Assembly (NCBI RefSeq): GCF_032854445.1
Contig: NC_088296.1
Location: forward strand, 13,492,706-13,556,705
Reading direction: 5' to 3'
Length of the DNA stretch: 64,000 nt
Origin: Liolophura sinensis
Lineage: Eukaryota; Mollusca; Polyplacophora; Chitonida; Chitonidae
In this document: positions 1 through 12,312 of the stretch, in pieces
Layout: each line of letters begins with the position of its first letter
Numbering within the stretch: the stretch's first letter is position 1
Position numbers and translations under genes: made by a program
The notes under the pieces: model-generated
Told to the model about the DNA's origin: nothing
Databases searched by the model: none
Seen by the model: the letters and a program-made list of their open reading frames with translations, nothing else

Positions 1-640
1 TTAAAGTAGCCATTTAGTACTAGATTTACACATAATAAGCACGTATAGGAACGAATGTTAGACAAGTGTATGTTTATGTATGCTGATAAAATAATGTAGT
101 ACATATAAATACCACCAGAATAATTGGAAAATAATTCAGGTTGTTGTGGATATTATGAAAAAACACTCTATGTGCAATGTACAGTCTTCGTAGTATAACT
201 ACCTAGCTTTATGTAAAACATGTGCTTTCAGTATGTAACAGTGAAGAGATCTTGTCCTGCACCTGTGTGCAGGACCTAGAATATACCGTTGAATGTGGTT
301 TAAATGAAACACAGGCCTGTTCTACAAGTCGTTAGATATGTAGAATTTAAGATATCCTGTGACGAAGCTAAAATTCTACAATGATACAGCCGTAAACTTA
401 AATTCTTCTCTAAATGTCAGAGGGCACTATTAAAATTAACGTGACGAGGAACTGTAACGAGGAGTAAAATGTCAAAATCAGTCAATATGTTGATATCATC
501 TAATATGTCACTTTAGTCGGCAAGGGAGATAAATGCTGCAGTCAGCTCTTGACAGGTTGACAGCAACATATAATGCAAACTGGAATATGTAAAAATAGGA
601 TAAGTAGAGAACAATATTTTTGTGTTAGTACATCTTCCGT

Positions 641-1088
641 TCACAATTGCATTGTGAATGCTACATTCTCTGTACAGTGGTATATGTATCCAGGGCCGAC
701 CAGGGTATCGCCTCGCTCACTTTTATTGAGACGCTTGTTTTCCACAAGAGATGTGTACAGTCTGGTCCCTGACGTGTCCCGTGAATTAATAGATTCGTAC
801 AGTCCGCTATTGTCATTGTCATTAGGTGACTGTGATGGCGCACTAACGTCTTCGTATGCTGGGGAATCACCGATTGGTTGTGCATCAGTCTCGTTTATGT
901 CCATTTGAATTTCAGTTCTCGGGCCGGTTCGTCTACTTCGTCTACTTTCTTCCAATGATGAAGAACTCTCAATATTCTCATAAGAATGTTCGGTTTCAGC
1001 AGCTGATAGGTTGTCATTTGAATTCATATTTTGCAACACAGAGCCTTGAGACTTGCATAATTCCACTACTTTCAAGCCCCAATGTTTC
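641..1088 (-). CDS. Copy A terminal exon: cytoplasmic tail with YxxI/V/L motifs
   Basis: Last coding exon, entered after an acceptor reading ttttacacag. It completes an Arg codon (phase 2) at the end of the transmembrane helix and continues Lys-His. Tyrosine motifs in order are SYENI, AYEDV, LYESI and LYTSL. The last two are separated by 10 residues, as in an ITAM (YxxI/L, 6-12, YxxI/L). YEN also fits the Grb2 SH2 consensus YxN. The same ordered motifs recur in the tails of copies B and D while linkers differ. The tail runs about 25 residues past the last motif, longer than in B or D. No catalytic domain is present. SH2/adaptor recruitment is inferred from motif grammar alone. Confidence 0.75.
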
Positions 1089-4000
1089 CTGTGTAAAAGA
1101 AAGCTAAAGTGAATATGGATGTTTTCCTACAGTTTCATATTTTGTTGATTGTGGAATGTTTACGTTTCTTCTACATTTCTGCTGTTTCTAAAACCTTTAT
1201 GTATCATACATCAACATGAAGAGTAAAAGCTGAGCAGCAATGATAGTGTTACAAATGGCCAGTAGTTATACATACCGGTACATCGGCCTCTCGTCAGTTT
1301 AAATCATTGTTTTTATGGGATTTATTCTAGCTATTTATTCTGTTAATGTAAACTTCATAATACACGTTCATGATCTAGAATTACTCAATATGCTGTGTTG
1401 TCATCATATTTGATAAGGAAAAACATAGAAACGTTGCAAATGGATCAGGACTTGGAGATTCTTAGTCAACCAGCAGAGTCCTGAATTATGCAGGAAAGCA
1501 CAAGAAAATACGTAAGTTGCTTACCGAATAAGAACAACAACAACAACGATCACCATGATCCAAAGAGGTTCCCCGAATCCTACTGCGAGCCCGACTGTTA
1601 AGGCGTTACAATCTGAAGCCGAGGAATTGAATCAGACAATTAATATTTTTAAATATGTAACGTTTTAAAATGAGACATAAGTAGCAGGAAAATGCATACG
1701 AGCGTCATTCCACCGGCTAATACTTTGGCTTGGAATGTGTGATGAATCGCTATTCTGTGAACGAACGACAACAACTGAACAATATTACTTTTTGACTGTC
1801 AGGGAAACACATGTAGGAGAACAGATATTATAATGCAATTAGCTATACTGAAATCAAATACTCTGCAAAATACTATTAGTTTTGCAGGAATATGGTTCGT
1901 TAACGCTAATATGAGACAGTAAGGTTTAGTCGAGCAAAGTTTTTCAAATCAGAAATTCATAAGGGCAATACAGTATTGTTTATACTGCAAAAGTACTGAT
2001 TCTGTCAGTGTTTGCATGAAGTAACTGAGTATTAAACACAGCAGCTCGAACAAAATATTGAACATAATTTAAAAAATGTGTCAATTAGATGGCAAACTTA
2101 CCGGACTGTACGTTTCTGTTTTCGTTTGGGCCGGCTGTTGTTGTTGTAGCAGGGCCAACCGAGGCCGTGGATTTGCTTGACAGAGCTGAATTAAAGTAAT
2201 GATAAGCAGATGTAGAGATCCACATAGGGTTAAAATGTGTTTTACACACGCAGTCATACCAAATTATGTCGCGCATGCTTTAATCTTTTGTTCTTGGTTA
2301 GATTTATTTGTACTTTAAAGTAGATTCGATTAATTCATAAATTTTAATGCGTGTTAACAACAGTCAATGATGTGTGTTTCCCATTTAAGTTTTGAATAAC
2401 ATTGCGGTAAAACATCATCTTCTGTTTGATACATTTACCGACTATACAACAGCCTGTTCTATTACTGATGTGAGCTGTGTTTACAAAAATCCGTGTTATT
2501 ATTAAGCATACCTTAAGTTTAGGTATTTCTTATGGATGCAGAATATTATTTTAAATATAATCGTTTCCTAAAACGAGAACAAAGGAATAAAGTGGGTGGT
2601 TGAAAAAGGTCAGTATCCTAAATTGCTTTCGCCGTTTCTTTGTAAGATTTTTTTTTACCGCGCAAAGTCCAGGTAAACATTTAAAACATAAGAGTGGGAT
2701 TTACTCAGCTATGAGTTTTTAAATGGAATTTGGGGTGTAGATTTTTTAGTGAGTGAGTGCTTGGGGTTTAACGTCGTACTCAACAATTTTTCAGTCATAT
2801 GACGACGAAGGAATCATTAGGGTGCTTGTACGTGTAATGTGCCTCCTTGTATCAGGACGGATTTCCACCGCTCTTTTATTTAGTGCTGCTTCACTGAGAC
2901 GACTTACCGCAGGCAAGTAAGCCGCCCGCCCGAGCCATTATACTGATACGGGTCAACCAGTCGTTGCACTATCCCCTTCATGCTGAACGCCAAGCGAAGA
3001 AGTTACAACTTCCTCTTTTAAAGTCTTAGGTGTGACTCGATCAAGGATTGATCCTGGATCTACCGGTCCCGAAGCGGACGCTCTACCAACTGTGCTATCC
3101 GGGCCGGTCTGTAGATTTTTTATGCCGACAATGTAGACTTGTACATTGGATTGTGCATATCGGAATTATAGTACCTTTTTTATCTCAACGTTGGCTATGT
3201 CCCCAAGATTTTAACTGTAATCTCACATGTTAAACTTGTCGGGCATCTCACTACCCCTAGCCAAAGACATCGTTCAGGCTTTACTGTGATCTTCAAATTT
3301 ATAACATTTTGCGTGCTTTTTAATAACTCTAAAATTTTCGAGACAAGCAACAAAAAGTGACAGCAAGCAACCAAATGAATTTAATATCACTCCCATGAAA
3401 GGACATCAGGGTTTGAAATCTGGCTGTATGTTCAATAATGGTGTAAAGTTCACCTAGGGCTAGAAATACATAGTTTACTATAAAACATGCGTAGAAAGAA
3501 AAGAGGCTAGTGTTAGGATGAAAAATACACCAAAGACACAGCCACACTAAACCACAATACATGCGCTTCAAGTGAATGAGTCTAATCCATATCTGTTTGT
3601 ACACTAACTTTTTAGAAATCCTTACCCTTTGTTTCTACGCATACAGTGTGTCGCCTGACCAATTCTTCTGCACGTCGGAAGTCTGAAAAGTTAGCCGACT
3701 TGAGTAGATTTCCGCCAAAACATACTTAACACATGTAGCTAGTTTAGTGATTTCCTGTGCTGAAATGATTATGCCCGTATCTCATTTTACTGTTGTTTTT
3801 GCATCAACAAATTGAGTGACAAAATGTCTGGTGCATTGTCCATGTACTCACCCAGACATTGCCCTGTCGATGACAGTGTGGCTTTCTCTGAACACTCACA
3901 CAGGTGCCTGTCATTACCTGAAGAGTCCCTACACGTGGTGTTGTCAGGGCACACACTACCTTTAAGGTCACACTTTTCTGCAACATACAGGATAAAGATA

Positions 4001-7000
4001 ACACACGTTTAGCGGTATATTTTGCCTAACTAACCTTTTTACTATAGGACTGGCAAAAACAGTGTAAGTGTCTAAATCCATGCTGAATTCTGCTACATAT
4101 TTTAGGTATCAAAAAAGCAGACAGTCAAGTTAAAGCAGTTTTGTGAGCAAGGACTATTGTGTAAGTTCATATCGAAAGACTGATGTAGTGTTAACACTAT
4201 TATCTGGTGTACGTCTGCTAAATTACCTGTTAAAACTTGTATAAGTAAAGAAATAAGTTTTACTTATTTCGTAAAAGGCACATTTTAAACAATAGATAAT
4301 AGATTTGTCATTTCCTCAAATCAAATATTAGCTTCGAGTATTCAGAGGCTATGTACCCCATCGTTAATAACCTTTATACCATAGCACTGAAAAAAGCACA
4401 CATAGAATAACTGACTAAATCCCTGCTTAATTCTACTCAATATTTCAGATATCAAAATAATAGATAGTTATGTTAAAGCAGTTCTGCGAGGAAGGACTGT
4501 CGTGTACGTTTATGTCGAAAGGCTGATAAGCTGCTAAGACTATTATCGGGTGCCCGTCTGCTAAATTACATGTTAAGGCTGGAATAGAATTATTTATTTT
4601 GGAAAAGGCCACATTTAAAACAATAGATGATAGACCTCTCATTTCCACAAATCAGATTTTTTGCTTGAAAAAAGCCAATGCTATGTTCCCCACTGTTTAT
4701 TCGTTCTGACTTCTTCAACAGGTGATGTTGGAGAACATAAAGGTGTGTTAAAATGCTCCAATATAAGAATCAATCTAAGCGAGTGTCTTTAATTTGCTCT
4801 TTTAAAATGGGTGAAATTGTACCAATCAGCGGATTGATACATATTTCTTTCCTGAATGAGCCCTCGATGTGCTGTTGTGGCCTAGTGTTTCAATTCCTCG
4901 GAATTCTGGTTTCTGAATGAAGATCAATTTACGCCTAGTAATTAAGAAATGTGGACTGTTTGTCTGCTAGGGAATCCGTGCAGACGTATGGAAACACCTG
5001 AACAAATTACCATATTTAAATACTTATCATTAGCTGAGAATTTCAGCATGGTAACAAACAAACAAACACTTGGTTGTTATGATTACTATCCCAACTATTT
5101 AAAAATATGCCAATTCCTTCTATCCATACATGCATAGCTGTTTAAATCTGCAACACTACGGACGAATGTAGCCTTGTATCACCGAAGTCTGTGGTATCGC
5201 CTGATAATAAGAAAAATCAGTTTTGGCTATACGTTTCATTACCAACTCGGAATTACAGCGCAATTTTACATCTCTCATGGTAGGCCTACATTAACTTACC
5301 CACACAGTACCACAGGGATGGAGATGTGCCCTTCAGTTCTCTTGGTTCAGCATTGTTGAATGGGCATCTACAATCACTCCTGTCCGTGTTACACTCTGCT
5401 CTGTATCCACATAGCTTATCTCCACATTCCGTAACTCCCTCACCTTAGGACACAGACAAATAAAGCTGGTTATTAACAGCACATTGTCCCTCTGAATCAC
5501 ACTAACCTGCAATCCAAAGACATTTCCAAGAAATACTTTATCTTTTTTTCTTGAGAGACTACACAATTCCTTTTTGCACTGTGTAAGTCCCGAACATTTG
5601 TATAGAGGCAGTAAGACTGAGTGTATTGCATGTACAATTTCTTCCAATGTTACACTATGATGCCTTGTAACGCAAGCCTGTAATTTGGACGAATTCGCTC
5701 TGAGTTAATGATGTGAGATATATACATAACACGATGTAGTCATTTTTGTTTACCAATTTTATAACCTTCATAATATCTTCATTTCGATGTGAAAGCGTTT
5801 CATCGAGGTGTTTCCAGTGAAGGACTCCTTGTAATTGGATGGGAAATTCTTCCCTTATCACTCTCTAACATATCTATGTAAAATGATCTTGGCTCACGTA
5901 ATCATATTTTTATTATAAATGGAATTCCGCGAGGAAAAAGACTTTAGCGTAGAAAAATCTGCTGTTGACTTTACTTTTGTCATGTGATAAAACAGATGGT
6001 ATAAACCACATCACTTCAGTTCTTCACACATGTTTTTTTTTTACTTATTCTACTTCATATTCAAGTAAACTTTCCTTATTTTTATTTGTTTCATTGCATG
6101 AAAAATTACCTGACGACATCAATGTACTACAGTGGATCGATTTCTAATTGCAAGTATTTCTTTTATACGAGTGTTGCTAAAGACCACCATTTTATTCCAA
6201 CACAGAAAAGAAAGTATTTCAATATCTAGGACGTAAACATTCGTAATTATCAAAGTCTCGCACTGCACCAAACTGCCTAATAATTTTACACAGAGGACGG
6301 AATTTCTCTTTCTCTAGCGCTGCTAGTCGTTTAAAATAACTATAATGTGGATAAATTCTTTGAGATTGTTTGGTGTACTATAATGGGGCGGTTGTTTCTT
6401 CGCACAATGGTAATAAACTTATAGCTTATAGCATACATTGAGTATTTTCACCATGTTTAGGTTGTTATACAATCTGATGATTAGGCACAGTGCTGTATTC
6501 CACTGATACTGTAAATGTTTAACTTACCTAAACAGTAAAATAGAGAGTTAGGATTACCGTCCCTCTTTCTCAGGTCGCTGTTGTCAGACAAGCATACACA
6601 CTGAGTCGTATTCATGTCACATCTAGCTCGATAACCACACTGTTTGTTTGTTCCACATTGTTCAGATCCAGCACCTGGTAACACAATTCAGTCAAATCTG
6701 AGTTTAAAAAAAGATCCAGTTCTGTCTCATTAATCCGAAAAGATAGAAGATGTGGCCTGTACAGACAGATCGTAGTTACAGTCGACTGTTTGCCCCACAA
6801 CTACATTTACAATAAACTGTAAAAGTAAATTTCTCCTCGTCCACAAAGAAATTGAAAGGTGATTGTAAATCACATTATACTGACTCCTGGTCAACCAGTT
6901 CTGTCTCCTTGCTCTAAACTCTTAGTAATGAGTGCCAAGCGAGGCAGGAACAAGTCTTTGGTATGACTTTGGCCTCCGGACTTCGAGTCGGACGCTCAAA

Positions 7001-8465
7001 TTCACTAGGCCACCAAAGCGGTCTTGGAGGGGATTGCCGGCAAACATCATTCAATTCTCAGACATGTGACACTTTATCAAAATGGTAGGGGCAACAATTT
7101 TCGATTGCTTAAAAAACCAAAAAAGAAAAAAATCCTCACAGAAAAACTGGTCTGTCTCATTATTCATCACTCGTTATCTGTATGAGTTTAAAAGTGGCGA
7201 TCTGTGAGTGGATAAATTTCATTCAACACTGATTTGAGTCACACGTTTAATAAACTTCCCTGTATACAGAGATTTGGCAGATGTTAAAACAGTTAGTGTT
7301 TGTCCCTTGTTTACATGCAGTAACTAAAACAGGTAAAAATGTAACTGTTTTAAACACTTGTCCTATGCAAAAGTTTATACAGAAATCTCTGCGTTGCCAT
7401 GTATGGAAATGTGTTTTCAGATAGAAGTAAACCGGAATGCACAGGATACAGGCTATTCACTTCATGATGTATGTTTTCTTTACCGATCTCATCAACGGGA
7501 ACATATCCAACAAATCTCGACGTGTATTCCGTGCTACTTACAGAGTTTTGTTAGGAGAAGTCTCTCATCCATAACTGACACATTACACATGCAAACCTCC
7601 CGGAAGTTAATAATCTTTTTGAATGAGAATTTTGCCGGGCTTGGTATTCGGGCTATTTGTTTTATACATGTTTATATTAGGACTTATCCTAGACTACTGG
7701 TTTGTGTAAGAAGGCTTCTACTGGTGGTAAGATACCTCATATAAGCGTGTTTGACACGTTGGTACACTTAGAGTGTTATTCACTCACCCAAATTCTCAGC
7801 TGTGCTGGGTTAAGACTTTCAAAAGTCGGAGGTACAGCAAACACCTGAGGTTATATCATGCCCACCAACCATAAAACTTATCCCCATTTTATAGCTGCAT
7901 TTTGCTTGTGCTAAGCAGCAATCAAATATGTAAATAAATACATCTTTAACAGCGGGAGCTATTCTATCTTGGGGCCTCAGGACCTGATCCACTGTGGGTA
8001 GAACACAATAGGCAGGTGAGCCTGCATGTGTGGACTGCTGCAAGTCATATGTATATCTTGTACTTATATTTATAGCCTTTGTCGCATCGGAAAAACCAAG
8101 GTGCCTCTCACCTTACAGTCGCTGTGAGGTCAAATCCAGCTTATGCTGGCTTCCTCTCCGGCTGTACGGGGGGTGGGGGGCTTGCAAGAAATCTCCAGAT
8201 GGTCCTAGTTTTCCCACGGGGTTTCTTCCCGTTTTACTCCAAGTACAATACTGGCAATAATGGCGTATGTGATGACTAAGGCACCTCAAAACAAAATAAA
8301 GACTGTTGAAGCAATGATTAAGTTAAAAAAATTAGGACAGCCATTAGGAGCCACATGGGTAAATTAGCCGGACTCACCTGTGACGAGTGTTGCTGTCAGA
8401 CCAAATGTTAAACCCGACAAAGATAGGAGCTCACCCCAGCGTCTTGAGAAGGTAGTGATTGTCAT
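641..8465 (-). CDS. Receptor copy A: complete 7-exon EGF-like/TM/Tyr-tail gene
   Basis: Seven exons read on the minus strand. Signal peptide 8465-8378 (begins MTITTFS, then a hydrophobic run); EGF1 6674-6528; EGF2 5443-5300; third Cys-rich module 3977-3852; stalk 2185-2102; transmembrane 1612-1525; tail 1088-641. Exon lengths 88, 147, 144, 126, 84, 88 and 448 bp keep one frame and total 375 codons including the stop. Every junction has AG before and GT after the exon. EGF1 and EGF2 each have six cysteines (CGY...C, CVC or CRC, and a final YC before the donor). The helix is a Val/Ile run followed by Arg. This is a type I single-pass membrane protein with a short ectodomain. The ligand is unknown; the tyrosine tail suggests a signalling or phagocytic receptor. 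The family resembles short MEGF/Draper-like proteins in outline only; I do not recognise an orthologue. Exon 1 and 1.2 kb upstream match copy C. Confidence 0.75.
2743..3112 (-). repeat. tRNA-headed SINE with ACTCACTCA tail
   Basis: Read on the minus strand, 3112-3040 looks like a tRNA-derived head: box-A-like TAGCACAGTTGGTAGAGC and box-B-like GGTAGATCCAGGATC. It continues through a conserved body to a tail GTTAAACCCCAAGCACTCAC at 2743-2772. This tail is typical of mollusc Mesc-type SINEs (established knowledge; exact family not verified). It sits in the intron of copy A between the stalk and third-module exons. Confidence 0.7.
6885..7030 (-). repeat. Decayed tRNA-like SINE head upstream of copy A EGF1
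   Basis: The minus-strand sequence contains a diverged tRNA-like segment (GAGCGTCCGACTCGAAGTCC). Related sequence lies at the same relative position in copies B (about 19670-19815) and C (about 40545-40660, head lost). It was therefore present before the gene duplicated. Confidence 0.5.
8090..8275 (+). repeat. SINE fragment (second family)
   Basis: GC-rich island with blocks such as GCTGGCTTCCTCTCCGGC and CCCACGGGG...CCCG. The same ordered blocks occur at 11300-11510, 41525-41690 and, reversed, at 21774-21935, 36030-36210 and 39640-39805. It lies in intron 1 of copy A. Confidence 0.6.
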
Positions 8466-9600
8466 CGTCCATACGTTAGCTGTGTACATTGTCTGCGTAA
8501 ATTCAACATGCACGAGCCACTGTATTTAGGTGCGTGGATCCTGAATTTCTGCAATGTTTACAACAGTCTGCCCTTTCTCAGTGTCACCCTATAGAGTTAT
8601 ATTGTATACCACGGGACTGGTTTGTCTGTGCATTTATTTTACTTCCTTATTGGAATAAAACGTTCTACCCCAGGCCATTCATACTTTTTTGTGACCTATT
8701 TGCACGATTTATAGTTTATTGTTTTGGTAAATAATGTGGTCAAGAAATGGTCATTAACAGGACTGTTTTTATTTTACAGCAGTGGAATTTTGGGTAACAG
8801 CTATTATTACGTGGAGATGTATGTTTTAGGCAACAGGTTCAAATACATTCTTATACCTCGAGACGGAATGCTTGATGACGTCTGTTTCTCGTTGTCACTC
8901 AGTAATGATACCACGAGAGTAGTTCGTTTTTGCATTTATGTTAATTCCTTATTGAAATTAGACGTACTACACAACACGATTCTTCCTGATCAGGAGTATG
9001 TTTATTGCTTCATTGTTTTCTCCTTTTCTTATGACCAACATGATCCAGAACTAACAGGGCTGCTTTATGTTTCATGGTGGACGATTAGATAACCTCTGTT
9101 CTAGCGTTAAGATGTATGTAGTGCTGCACACCGTCTTATACATTCTGTTACATGTATAAAACTCGGCAGGGATATGCTGAAACTTCGAAGGTTATACAGA
9201 GATGAAGGAAAACAACGGCAAGAGAGAACGATATGGTGTAAGCCGTGTCTAACCTTTTTTAGTGTGAATAACCTCAAAAGCAGCACAACGCTATTTACTG
9301 TATACAGCCCTGCATCCATTGAGTACATTAATGATGCAGCTGTGTGTATCTGAATGACAAGTGGTGATGTACATTATACAAGTGTAGTACCAGTTGAAAT
9401 TGTATACAGGTAGTGTGAAGGATTGTGGCAAAATACACACATACTTCGACATGTACAGATCTATATAGATCAGGTATACATTTATTGAGGATATGATAAT
9501 ATGTTAAAGTACTAGTATCTTTACGCAAGTGGGTCATAGCATGGCTTTGAATTGTGAAACTCCTCTTCATGTTACACTCATTTGTCCCACATATTGCCGG
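8466..9600 (-). promoter_or_regulatory. Putative upstream/promoter region of copy A
   Basis: Immediately 5' of the signal-peptide exon. It is homologous over roughly 1.1 kb to 41056-42200 upstream of copy C. Shared blocks include the runs near 8720-8800 and 41300-41390, and 8870-8920 and 41450-41510. Shared sequence 5' of both first exons suggests the promoter was duplicated with the gene. No clear TATA box or start site was assigned. Short open frames here are not conserved as protein and are treated as noise. Confidence 0.35.
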
Positions 9601-11299
9601 ACTTACTGAGTTCCCGCAAACCGCGTAACCTGTTTAAATGGCTGACCCCCTACAAATTTATTCAAGTGTATCGAAGTCACTTTTTGGGTAGAGAGACATT
9701 TCAGTATTCCATGGACGATTAAATCAAGACGATTGTTGTGTCTATCATGGACGTTACATTTCCCCCCGCATTTCTGACAGCGGAACAAAAACTGCTGAAA
9801 ATATGTTTACGTCAGAATGGTACAAAAACGAAGGGCTGTTGTTTTTATGGTGATATGTCTACTCTTCTCCACCCATAACCCAGGGCACCCTCGTGTTCAG
9901 GAAAACCATTCTTCATTCCAGCAGTAAACCTTAATAGCATTAATACATAATTAAAATTTATCATCAGTTTATCTTCTTCGATCACAATCTTTTCCCACCT
10001 GCATTTCGTCAATCCCTCCAGTCAACTCAGTTTTATTTTGTGCACCACAATAATTGTACTGCAGTCAAGCTTTAGGAACTGAAGCTCCTAGATCGTAGGA
10101 CGCAAAACCGAGGACGTGACGACCTGCACACACGTAGGTCCGTAGAACTATATACAGTTTACATGTACACACTAATGTATCACTGCGTGGGTATCGATCG
10201 ATGTGCTTTAGTGTGGTGTAAGCCCGTGCAGTTAACTGTACGCAGGTGACATTACTGTGTCAATCAGGGTTAATTCCACGTTAGTCCGAGATCCAAGTTG
10301 TGGACAATAGTTTCTTTATCTCCGTGTATTGCACACGCCCCGAGTCCTGACTACATTAGCACAAGTCTGCCTGACCCCTATTGCTGACTGTGTTCGACTT
10401 GAGCAAAAGGTGCAACTGCGTTCGAAGTGTTTAAGATCCTTATGTGTCATAATTCAGCGTTGGCCCCATTAATGACTGAGTTAGCCCTTGTAAAATTCAC
10501 AGCGGCTAAACATTGGAAATATATTGAATGAACAGTTTACCTGTTGCGATAGTTTACCTTATCAGAGCCTTAATACATTTTAAAGTTCATGTAACCTAAA
10601 CAGTGTTGAGTAACTTTAGTGCTAAAGATGACAACAAGTAGACCGGGTTAGATACCAAACGTAGTGCCAACTGCTGCCTCAGAGGTTAAAGCAAGGAAAC
10701 AGGCCTTGTTGGCCCCGTGTATAATGTGGTTGGTATCTGTGGCATGGTATTTCAGTTTACAGGCAGAACTGTAATGGACTCGACCTGTCACGAGAAGACA
10801 CAGAATATGTACATATCCGTGATGACTCGACATGTTAGTGAAAAAATGTTAAATACAAAATAAAATCCTGTGAACAGCCTAAGTATTTTATCGCCTTGCA
10901 CTGGAGCACTGTATCACAATAGGTTTAACAGTTGCGAAGGTGAATTCGTGACAGCAAGGAAAAAAAACAAAAACAGTGGCCGTATCGACACTAACAGTAA
11001 AGTGTCTGTGAAGATCAGATATCAAACTCGTTACTATCGATTTTAGTATTGTCGGATAACGATATCCTGGCACCTTCACCTTGCTGCAACTACATATCGA
11101 CGCCACACATCAATCATAAGGACATAATCTCGGATTCTAACAGAATGACGAATGGCATGCAGCAACACACACCTGCTCAGGAATCAATCCAAACTGGTCC
11201 TACCGCTGGGTCCCAGAGAGCTGGAAGACTACACCTTCGTCACAAAAACAGAAATGACTCAATACACACCCGGGCTCTCCGTGGCCAAGGGACTAACAT
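9601..11299. other. Intergenic sequence between copies A and B
   Basis: No exon-like open frame with matching splice sites and no recognisable domain on either strand. I see only ordinary AT-rich intergenic sequence. Confidence 0.4.
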
Positions 11300-11510
11300 C
11301 CAAGCACGACGCAGTTGACCCAGGCGCCTCCCATGAATGTGAGTTCAAGTCTAGCTCACGCTGGCTTCCTCTACGGCCGTTCGTGGGAAGGTCCTTTAGC
11401 ATCCTGCGTGTGGTCCTATGTTTTCCACGGGGCTCTGCCCGGTTTCCCCCCACCATAATGCTAGCCGCTGTCGTATGTGCATTATTGTAGATTACGGCGT
11501 AAAAGACTAT
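11300..11510 (+). repeat. SINE copy (second family)
   Basis: Starts near a degenerate tRNA-like GCCTCCCATGAATGTGAGTTC and continues CACGCTGGCTTCCTC, a Cys/Gly-coding-like GC-rich body, and ends near TACGGCGTAAAAGAC. The end matches reverse-oriented copies that read GTTTTACGCCGTACTCAAG (39640, 21774). It lies downstream of the copy B tail. Confidence 0.65.
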
Positions 11511-11639
11511 CAAATAAATAAATATGTTAACTATGTACAGTTCTAACCTAGGGTTGATCAGAATGAGACGCAGTTATAAATAGGTGCGCCGGAGTCCATA
11601 ATTATTTAAAGACAACTGTACGCGTTGTCAGATTTAAGA

Positions 11640-11800
11640 ACAAGTTATTTGATGGTATATCCTTGACACACTGGTTTCTGTATTAATAACTTCTGACGCT
11701 GATTCGAATCGTCACACAGCACACAGGATCTACCTAATGTTACAAGGTGAGTCATGTACACGTAGGCGTCATTCACTTCTACAGGTGAGTATCTAAAAGA
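11640..11800 (-). pseudogene. Reverse-transcriptase C-terminal scrap (Penelope-like), 3' of copy B
   Basis: The minus strand encodes about 45 residues including THLVTLGRSC and SNQRQKLLIQKPVCQGY, with no surrounding RT core. The same C-terminal segment appears 3' of copy D (50560-50715) and in a longer RT remnant at 44190-44790. It resembles the end of RTs encoded by Penelope-type retroelements (recognised by motif; not searched). Confidence 0.5.
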
Positions 11801-11960
11801 AGTATTTTTATTTGTGCTAATGGATACTGGAATATGTATCAGTAAGTTCAACAGATAAACAATACCATTGTGTTGGTATTTCTTCATTTCTCAGTATCAT
11901 AAATGCTACAATCTCTGTACATTGATATTCACGAGCGATTATATTATAGAGTAGCTATTT

Positions 11961-12312
11961 TTAATGCGACCTTAAGTTTTGCCTCAGAGTTGTGTACAGT
12001 CTGGTATCGGACGTGTCCGCTGTCTTAACAGACTCGTACAGTCTGCTATTGCCATTGTCATCAGGTGACTGTAAAGGCGAATTGATGTTTTCGTATGTGT
12101 TGGGACTATCATATGCGGGAATAACGCTAGGAAAGCCAAGTCTGGGACCAGCAGGGTTGCTCGGTCCGCTCTCTCCAGGTAACGATGAACTCACTACATT
12201 CTCGTAAGAATGACCTAAATTAACAGTTGATGCGTTGTCAGTGGAATTGGTATCTTGCAGAACACCGCTTTGAGATCCACCTCTTTTCTCTTCCTTTAAG
12301 CGGCAATGTTTC
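11961..12312 (-). CDS. Copy B terminal exon: tyrosine-rich cytoplasmic tail
   Basis: Acceptor ttttcctcag, then Lys-His as in copies A and D. Ordered motifs are SYENV, AYDSP, TYENI, LYESV and LYTTL, followed five residues later by the stop. Three are YxxI/V/L; YESV and YTTL are 10 residues apart. Conservation of motifs against looser linkers suggests selection on this exon, although the gene's 5' end is not visible. Confidence 0.7.

Noticed and set aside
3040-3112. tRNA-like sequence as a real tRNA gene
   Set aside because: It continues into a SINE body and tail and lacks a clean acceptor stem.
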